From Polyangia bacterium (lineage in GTDB: Bacteria > Myxococcota_A > Polyangia > Nannocystales > Nannocystaceae): 64,000 nt of DNA. Position numbers and translations under genes: made by a program. The DNA lies in NCBI GenBank assembly GCA_030430565.1, contig JAUIKS010000007.1, positions 62,001 to 126,000 on the forward strand, read 5' to 3'. The notes beneath the pieces were generated by a model. That model searched no databases, had not been told where the DNA came from, and was given only the letters and a program-made list of their open reading frames with translations. Position 1 is the first letter of the stretch, and each line of letters opens with the position of its first letter. This document shows positions 56,119 through 64,000 of this stretch, one piece after another.

Positions 56119-57981
56119 ATGCAGAAGACGGCACGGGCGAGCGAGGCGACGGACTGGATGTGGCGACCGCGGTCGCGGGCGTCGGCGCGCTCGGGCGTGA
56201 CGAGTCGGTGGGGCCCGCTCGCGCTGTGGAGCCTGATCGGCCTCGTGGGCTGTCGGGCCGGCGAGCCCTCGCCGCGTGACGTGGCGCCCGGGGACAAAGC
56301 CGCGCCGCCCGAGGCGGCCCGGGACGCGCTGGCGAGCGCTCCGCCTGCCGAGCCGCCGCCGGTACCTGACCGCGCGGTCCGGCCCGAGTCGGCGACCCGC
56401 GCCCACGTGTTCGCGCAGCAGCGCATGCTGGGCAGCGCCGATCTCAGCCCGCTGCCGCCGGCCCCCGAGACCCTGCCGACCCCCGCGCCTCGTCCGCTCC
56501 CGGAGGACGAGTCGAAGAAGAAGTCGACGAAGAAATCGACGAAGAAGTCGACGAAGAAGTCGACGAAGAAGTCGACGAAGAAGTCGACGAAGAAGGAGCC
56601 CGCGCTGCAGAACGCGTCGAAGGTGGCGCTCCCGACGGAGCCCGACGTCGGCGCGGGCGAGAACGCGTCGAAGGTGGCGCTCCCGACGGAGCCCGACGTC
56701 GCCGCGGGGGCGTCGGTCGCGACCGGCGCGACGCCGCCGGCGTACTTCGTGCCGGTCACCCACCCGGCGGAGCGGTCGACGCTCGCCGACTTTCACCGAG
56801 CCCTGGGCGCGCTCGCCGAGCCCGGAGCAGCCGGAGACGGCGAGCCCGCGGCCGCCGACGCCGAGGGGTCGAACAAGGTGCGCGTGCTGATGTACGGCGC
56901 CTCGGGCACGGCGGCGGACTTCGGCGCGGGATATGTCCGCTTGTACCTGCAGAGCCGCTTCGGCGACGGCGGCCCCGGCTTCATCCCGCTCGGGCGGATG
57001 AACCGCTGGTACCGTCACAACGAGGTGAAGGTCGAGGCCAGCAAGGGCTGGCGCAAGGAGCACGCGCAGTGGTCGAAGGGGCGCATGGACGGCCACTACG
57101 GGCTGCTCGGGGCGTCCTTCGCCAGCGAGTCGAAGCGCGACTGGGTGAAGGTCTACAGCAAGCCCGAGGCGAGCGCGGCGGGGAGCTGGGCGCGCGCGGA
57201 GCTGCAGTTCCTCCAGCAGCCGGGGGGCGGTCAGTTCCGCGTCGACGTCGAGGGGGCCGAGGGCGACGCGCTCTCGACGGTCACGGTGGCGACGGCCGCG
57301 GAGGCGATCGGCCCCGGCTACCGCTCGCTCGAGCTGCCCGAGGGGACCGCGGCGATCCGTCTGCAGGTGCTCGGCGACGGCGAGGTCAGGCTGTTCGGCG
57401 CGGCGATCGAGCGCGCGGGCGCGGGCGTGGTCGTCGACACGCTGGGGATCAACGGCACGCGCGCGGCGAACCAGCTCAAGTGGAACGAGGCGCTGTGGCG
57501 CGACGCCGCGCGGCGCCGCGCGCCCGCGCTCGTGACGCTGTCGTACGGGACCAACGAGTCGGTGGGCGGCAAGGAGGACGTGCCGCTGCCGCAGTACCGC
57601 GAGGAGCTCGGGGTGGTGTTGAGCCGGCTGCGCGAGACCCTGCCCGAGGCGAGCTGCGTGCTGATCTTGCCCTGCGACTTCCCGATCCTCGACAAGGACG
57701 CGGGGGAGCTGCAGCCGCGTCAGCGGCTGCTGGAGATCATGCAGGTTCAGCGCGAGCTCGCGCCCGAGCACGGCTGCGGGGTCTGGGACGGGCTCGCGTT
57801 CATGGGCGGCTTCGGGGCGATCGCCGACTGGGTGCACGCCGACCCGCCGCTGGCGCGCGGCGACTACCTGCACTTCACGCGGCGCGGCAGCGTGATCAAG
57901 GCGATGACGCTGAGCGACGCGCTGATGCTCGAGTACGACTGGGCGCGCGACCCGACGCTCACGCCGGTGCCGGCCCGGTGA
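56119..57981 (+). CDS. SGNH/GDSL-family hydrolase lipoprotein 1
   Basis: A 620-aa exported protein. The ATG 56119 follows GGAGGGGG and gives a signal with lipobox LVGC after an unusually long basic N-region. A Pro-rich segment, the SKKKSTKK... repeat and a duplicated NASKVALPTEPDV block lead to an SGNH domain: VRVLMYGASGTAADF (block I Ser), SRFGDGGPGFIPL, LGINGTRAANQL, LSYGTNESVG (block III) and GDYLHFTRRG (DxxH-like). Such enzymes remove or transfer O-acetyl groups on glycans or peptidoglycan. The next gene overlaps by GTGA and is a paralog. Confidence 0.78.
   Translation: MQKTARASEATDWMWRPRSRASARSGVTSRWGPLALWSLIGLVGCRAGEPSPRDVAPGDKAAPPEAARDALASAPPAEPPPVPDRAVRPESATRAHVFAQQRMLGSADLSPLPPAPETLPTPAPRPLPEDESKKKSTKKSTKKSTKKSTKKSTKKSTKKEPALQNASKVALPTEPDVGAGENASKVALPTEPDVAAGASVATGATPPAYFVPVTHPAERSTLADFHRALGALAEPGAAGDGEPAAADAEGSNKVRVLMYGASGTAADFGAGYVRLYLQSRFGDGGPGFIPLGRMNRWYRHNEVKVEASKGWRKEHAQWSKGRMDGHYGLLGASFASESKRDWVKVYSKPEASAAGSWARAELQFLQQPGGGQFRVDVEGAEGDALSTVTVATAAEAIGPGYRSLELPEGTAAIRLQVLGDGEVRLFGAAIERAGAGVVVDTLGINGTRAANQLKWNEALWRDAARRRAPALVTLSYGTNESVGGKEDVPLPQYREELGVVLSRLRETLPEASCVLILPCDFPILDKDAGELQPRQRLLEIMQVQRELAPEHGCGVWDGLAFMGGFGAIADWVHADPPLARGDYLHFTRRGSVIKAMTLSDALMLEYDWARDPTLTPVPAR
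56512..56595 (+). repeat. Lys-Lys-Ser-Thr coding repeat
   Basis: Twelve-base units AAGTCGACGAAG in tandem encode 28 residues of a KKST repeat, a positively charged stalk likely to bind anionic polymer. Just downstream an almost identical block (NASKVALPTEPDV) is repeated at 51-bp distance (56611 and 56662). Confidence 0.9.
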
Positions 57982-59360
57982 GCGCGGGGCCGCGCGCGGT
58001 CTCGCTCGCGCTCGCGGCGTGCCTGGGCTCGGCGCTCGCCTGCAGCGCGGAGCCGGCGCGCGATGACGCGCGCGCGGTCTCCTCGCGACCCCAGAAACAT
58101 GTCCATAAGGACCTGTCACCGGCGGCGCCGCGCCGCGCGTCCGCGCGCCCGCGCGCGAGGGTTCGCCCCGAGGACCGCGTGACGCCGAGGCAGCCGCTCG
58201 AGGACCCCAGCGGGCGCGCGCTCGCGTCGTTCTACGCCGCGCTCGCGCGCACCGACGCGGGCGAGCCGGGCGCGCTGACCCGCGTCGCGCACTTCGGCGA
58301 CTCCTCGATCGGCGCCGACGGGCTGACCCACGCGATCCGGCGCCGGATGCAGACGCGCTTCGGGGACGGGGGCGCCGGCTTCGTCAACCTCTACAGCGCC
58401 ACGAGCGGCACCCGCAGCCGCGTCGTCGAGCGCGAGGGCGCGGGGGCGTGGACGAGCTGCGCGATCACCCGGGGCTGCCGTCGCGACGGGCGCTACGGCC
58501 TCGGCGGGCACATCTTCTACGCCGGGCCGGGCGCGCGCGCGCGGATCTCGACGATGACGCGCGGCGCCCTCGGGCGCGAGGCCTCGCGCCTCGAGCTGTT
58601 TTACGCCGAGCGCCCCGGCGGGGGTCGGCTCGCGCTCCGCGTCGACGGCGGCGAGGAGGAGATCATCGACACCGACGGGCCGCAGCTCGCCGACCGCTGG
58701 CGCGCGCTCCGAGTCCCCGCCGGCGCGCACGCGCTGGAGCTCGAGGCGCGCGGACCGGGCGACGTGCGGGCCTACGGCGTCGCGCTCGAGACCGACGGGC
58801 CCGGCGTGGTCTGGGACGCGATGAGCATGAGCGGCGCCTTCGCCAAGCGCCTGCTGCTGTTCAACACGGCGCACATCGCCGCGCAGCTGCAGCGGCGCGA
58901 CCCGGACCTCGTGGTCTTCAACTTCGGCGGCAACGATCTGCGTCGCGTCGCCCGGGGCGAGGTGAGCGGCGCGGGCCTGCGCGCGGAGCTCTTCGAGGCC
59001 TACTCGCGCGTGATGGTCGGGAAGCCAGGCGTCGCCTGCATCGTCGTCGGCGTCATCGACCACGGCCGCTCGGGAAATATGTCGATTGAGACAGCTCAGG
59101 TCGAGCTCGTCACGCGGGCGCAGCGGGAGGCCGCGCGCGCGCGCGGCTGCGCGTTCTTTGACTCGGCCGAGGCGATGGGCGGCCCGCGCTCGATCTACGC
59201 GTGGCGCGAGGCGAACCCTCCGCTCGCCGCGCCCGATCTGAAGCACCTCAACCGACGCGGCTGGGACGAGATGGGGCGCATGATGTACGAGGCGCTGCTC
59301 TCGGGCTATGTCGCGTACCTCGAGCGGGGCGCCGGCGAGAACAGGGAAGAGGGCCTGTAA
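57978..59360 (+). CDS. SGNH/GDSL-family hydrolase lipoprotein 2
   Basis: A 460-aa paralog of the preceding gene, started at GTG 57978 overlapping its stop. Signal with lipobox ALAC, a basic linker, and the SGNH blocks: VAHFGDSSIGADG (block I), TRFGDGGAGFVNL, LVVFNFGGNDLRRV (blocks III GxND) and DLKHLNRRG (DxxH). All four catalytic features are present, more canonical than in the first copy. Two dyad-like sequences lie inside the coding region (58098-58117 and 59077-59096). Probably acts on cell-wall or extracellular glycans together with its partner. Confidence 0.8.
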   Translation: MSAGPRAVSLALAACLGSALACSAEPARDDARAVSSRPQKHVHKDLSPAAPRRASARPRARVRPEDRVTPRQPLEDPSGRALASFYAALARTDAGEPGALTRVAHFGDSSIGADGLTHAIRRRMQTRFGDGGAGFVNLYSATSGTRSRVVEREGAGAWTSCAITRGCRRDGRYGLGGHIFYAGPGARARISTMTRGALGREASRLELFYAERPGGGRLALRVDGGEEEIIDTDGPQLADRWRALRVPAGAHALELEARGPGDVRAYGVALETDGPGVVWDAMSMSGAFAKRLLLFNTAHIAAQLQRRDPDLVVFNFGGNDLRRVARGEVSGAGLRAELFEAYSRVMVGKPGVACIVVGVIDHGRSGNMSIETAQVELVTRAQREAARARGCAFFDSAEAMGGPRSIYAWREANPPLAAPDLKHLNRRGWDEMGRMMYEALLSGYVAYLERGAGENREEGL

Positions 59361-59457
59361 GACGCCGCGTAACATCGTTTTGTGGCGGGAAGATTGTTGG
59401 GATGGATTCCCCGTCGGTGGATACTCCCATGGGCAGCGAGCGGACGAGAGACGGAGA

Positions 59458-62501
<3,044 letters not shown>

Positions 62502-62511
<10 letters not shown>

Positions 62512-63017
62512 TCCTGGCCCTGATCTTGGTCTTGGTGAAATTTCGTGCGCTGCGGGTACAGCAGCTCGACGCGCATGCGCCGGACCTGCTCCTCGACGCG
62601 CACCAGCGCCTCGATCTGCTGCACGAGCGCCAGCGGGATCTCGAGCGTCTCGGCGGCCGCGAGCAGCAGCGCGCGCTCGGACTCGTGGTAGCCGTCGGCG
62701 CTCGAGACCTTGATCGCGTCGTAGAGGAAGGCGTAGGAGCCGTCGGAGCCGGCGACCTCGTAGAGCCGCTGCACGGCGGCCTTGAGGTCGACCTCGCGGT
62801 GATCGATGCGCGTCCACGAGTGGAGCAGCTCGTCGGGGATGCCCATCGCGCGGCCGCGCCCGAGGAGGTAGTCCCACTCCGCGTCGGACACCTCGCCGTC
62901 GCCGCCGACGATCTTCAGGAGCACCGGGATGTAGGCCTGGATGACCTCCAGCGGCCACTCGATCGCGACGCCGTAGATCTCGCGCTGCATGTGATCGTGC
63001 GGGATGGTTCGTGACAC
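62502..63017 (-). CDS. TerB-like/DUF533-type helical protein
   Basis: A 171-aa cytosolic protein, started at GTG 63015-63017 behind GAGAGG; ATG 62990 is an alternative. The centre IPVLLKIVGGDGEVSDAEWDYLLGRGRAMGIPDELL and SSADGYHESERALLLAAAETLEI resembles the paired D-G-x-(V/Y)-x-x-x-E metal-binding repeats of TerB domains. Gln/Asp repeat tail (HQDQDQGQDQG). It overlaps the kinase 3' end by 10 bp, convergent. Function unknown, possibly stress sensing. Confidence 0.7.
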
Positions 63018-63126
63018 TGACGTAATCCTCTCGTCGGGCCTGCAAGCGTACGCGTCGTAGCGAGGCCTCCGCAACGTCGCGCGAGCGGGCGTGCGCGGGC
63101 GAACGCGGAGGCGCGCGCGCGTTTGT

Positions 63127-63146
63127 ATATGTCTTAAGAGTCATGA
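63127..63146. promoter_or_regulatory. Dispersed dyad (copy 8)
   Basis: ATATGTCTTAAGAGTCATGA; the inner TGTC-TTAAGA-GTCA is near-symmetric. It lies 110 bp upstream of the TerB-like gene and 5 bp past the DUF4188 stop. Confidence 0.45.
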
Positions 63147-63151
63147 GTGAA

Positions 63152-63649
63152 CTAGGCCGCGCGGGCCCGCTCGCGCGCGCTCGCGCCGGCGGCGAGGCGA
63201 CCCGCGGCGGTCTTGAGCGCGCCCTCGGCGGGGACCAGCGGCCCGACCTTGCCGAGCCCGAAGGGCGGCATGTGCACGTAGACGGACTCGTGGGCGCCGG
63301 GCTCGATGACGTAGGTCTCGTGCCAGATCCCGACGGCCCCGCCGAGGCCCCAGCGCTTGACCCACCGCCGCCAGGCGGGGACGTGCGCGCGCTCTTTGTC
63401 GCGCGCGTAGGCCTGCAGATCCTCGAGCGAGCGCCAGTACTGGACCGAGAGCGTGGTGCGGCCGCCGTACTGCTCGAACGAGAGCAGCCCGGAGTCGGGG
63501 TCGCGCTGGAGCTCGCGCATGATCCGGCTGAAGGCCCGCGTGACGCCCCAGATGATCGGGATCATCCACCACTTGTTGATGCGCGCGCCGATCAGGAAGA
63601 CGACGAATCCGCGGTCGGGGGACACAGTGAGACGGTCAGGGTGAATCAT
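63152..63649 (-). CDS. DUF4188 family protein
   Basis: A 165-aa protein with a DUF4188/ferredoxin-like (monooxygenase-fold) pattern: FVVFLIGARINKWWMIPIIWGV, SFEQYGGRTTLSVQYWRSLEDLQAYARDKERAH, RRWVKRWGLGGAVGIWHETYVI and YVHMPPFGLGKVG. Related proteins bind heme or small aromatics, but the function is not established. It is divergent from the TetR gene at 63757 with two inverted repeats between, so it is likely the TetR target. Confidence 0.85.
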   Translation of the reverse strand: MIHPDRLTVSPDRGFVVFLIGARINKWWMIPIIWGVTRAFSRIMRELQRDPDSGLLSFEQYGGRTTLSVQYWRSLEDLQAYARDKERAHVPAWRRWVKRWGLGGAVGIWHETYVIEPGAHESVYVHMPPFGLGKVGPLVPAEGALKTAAGRLAAGASARERARAA

Positions 63650-63666
63650 CGGGCTCGCTCCTCGCT

Positions 63667-63685
63667 AGCGACATATGTTGTCGCT
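63667..63685. promoter_or_regulatory. Inverted repeat, candidate TetR operator 1
   Basis: AGCGACA-N5-TGTCGCT, perfect 7-bp arms, 17 bp upstream of the DUF4188 start. Confidence 0.55.
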
Positions 63686-63717
63686 GTCATCATTGTTGTC
63701 AGTGTAAACATACGCGG

Positions 63718-63738
63718 AATGTTGATGCTGTCAACATT
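63718..63738. promoter_or_regulatory. Inverted repeat, candidate TetR operator 2
   Basis: AATGTTGA-N5-TCAACATT, perfect 8-bp arms, 18 bp upstream of the TetR ATG; a normal place for autoregulation. Confidence 0.7.
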
Positions 63739-63756
63739 TCCGGGCAAACTTTCTTC

Positions 63757-64000
63757 ATGTCGCGTCGACGCCGGGCCAGCTACCACCACGGGGACCTTCG
63801 CGCCGCCCTGCTCGAGGCCGCCGTGGGCCTGATCGGCGAGCGCGGGCTGCACGGGCTGAGCCTGCGCGAATGCGCGCGGCGGGCCGGCGTCTCACACGCC
63901 GCGCCGTATCGCCACTTCGCCGACCGCGGCGCGCTCTTGCTCGCGATCGCGGAGCAGGGCTTCGCGTGGCTGATGGAAGCTGGCCAAAAAGCCATGGAGG
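63757..64000 (+). CDS. TetR-family regulator (partial, cut by window end)
   Basis: The first 81 codons of a TetR regulator from ATG 63757: YHHGDLRAALLEAAVGLIGERGLHGLSLRECARRAGVSHAAPYRHFADRGALLLAIAEQGF, a complete HTH DNA-binding domain of the type with HGDLR and APYRHF. The ligand-binding domain lies beyond the window. It is divergent from DUF4188. Confidence 0.9.
   Translation, partial: MSRRRRASYHHGDLRAALLEAAVGLIGERGLHGLSLRECARRAGVSHAAPYRHFADRGALLLAIAEQGFAWLMEAGQKAME

Overview
This is high-GC DNA (mostly G/C at third codon positions) with many lipoproteins carrying Asp/Gly/Ser/Thr-rich linkers, several C-terminal Gly-Cys / hydrophobic / Arg-cluster sorting tails of the MYXO-CTERM kind, DUF1552/DUF1592 proteins, a TPR-linked Ser/Thr kinase, a large hybrid histidine kinase and a FAAL/PKS megasynthase. 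Together these point to a myxobacterium, most likely of the Nannocystineae (Nannocystis/Plesiocystis-like). That assignment is inference from gene style; there is no rRNA in the window. I found no tRNA, rRNA, CRISPR array, insertion sequence or prophage.

Layout. 1-9.9 kb: a metal/heme island. It holds a zinc-ligand-less ribosomal protein S4 paralog, a translationally coupled heme importer and heme-degradation operon (hmuTUVS), two divergent HmuY-like lipoproteins and an exported metalloprotease. Fur-family operators (TGAAAAT-N-ATTTTCA type) stand in front of the S4 gene, the hmu operon and both HmuY genes. 9.9-24.4 kb: small enzymes, an OsmC-like gene with an in-frame TGA exactly where the catalytic Cys belongs (probable selenoprotein), FG-GAP, thrombospondin-like and Cip1-like lipoproteins, a hybrid histidine kinase, a DUF1552 protein and a stand-alone GmrSD-like (DUF262/HNH) defence gene. 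24.4-26.7 kb: a queuosine/pterin operon (yhhQ, folM-like SDR, folB). 26.7-44.1 kb: a lipid/secondary-metabolite neighbourhood containing a FAAL-ACP-GAF-GAF-KS-AT-ACP-C megasynthase, a flavin monooxygenase, a desaturase, a patatin/NTE-like phospholipase with cyclic-nucleotide-binding domains, and a P450-TetR operon with tandem operators.

44.1-64 kb: a gene-poor kilobase, a response regulator, a DUF1592 cytochrome-like lipoprotein ending in a CBM2-like domain, peptide deformylase, an acyltransferase, two lipoproteins, two tandem SGNH hydrolases, a Ser/Thr kinase with TPRs, a TerB-like protein, a DUF4188 gene and a divergent TetR gene cut by the window end.

The strongest unexplained signals are the OsmC-like candidate selenoprotein at 10960-11424, a dispersed AT-rich dyad (ACATGTC-N6-GACATGT) found at about nine intergenic places, the Fur-type boxes shared by heme uptake and an S4 paralog, a bacterial protein with the MopE/TSP3-like plus TSP-C-like plan of thrombospondin, and GAF sensory domains embedded in a FAAL-PKS.
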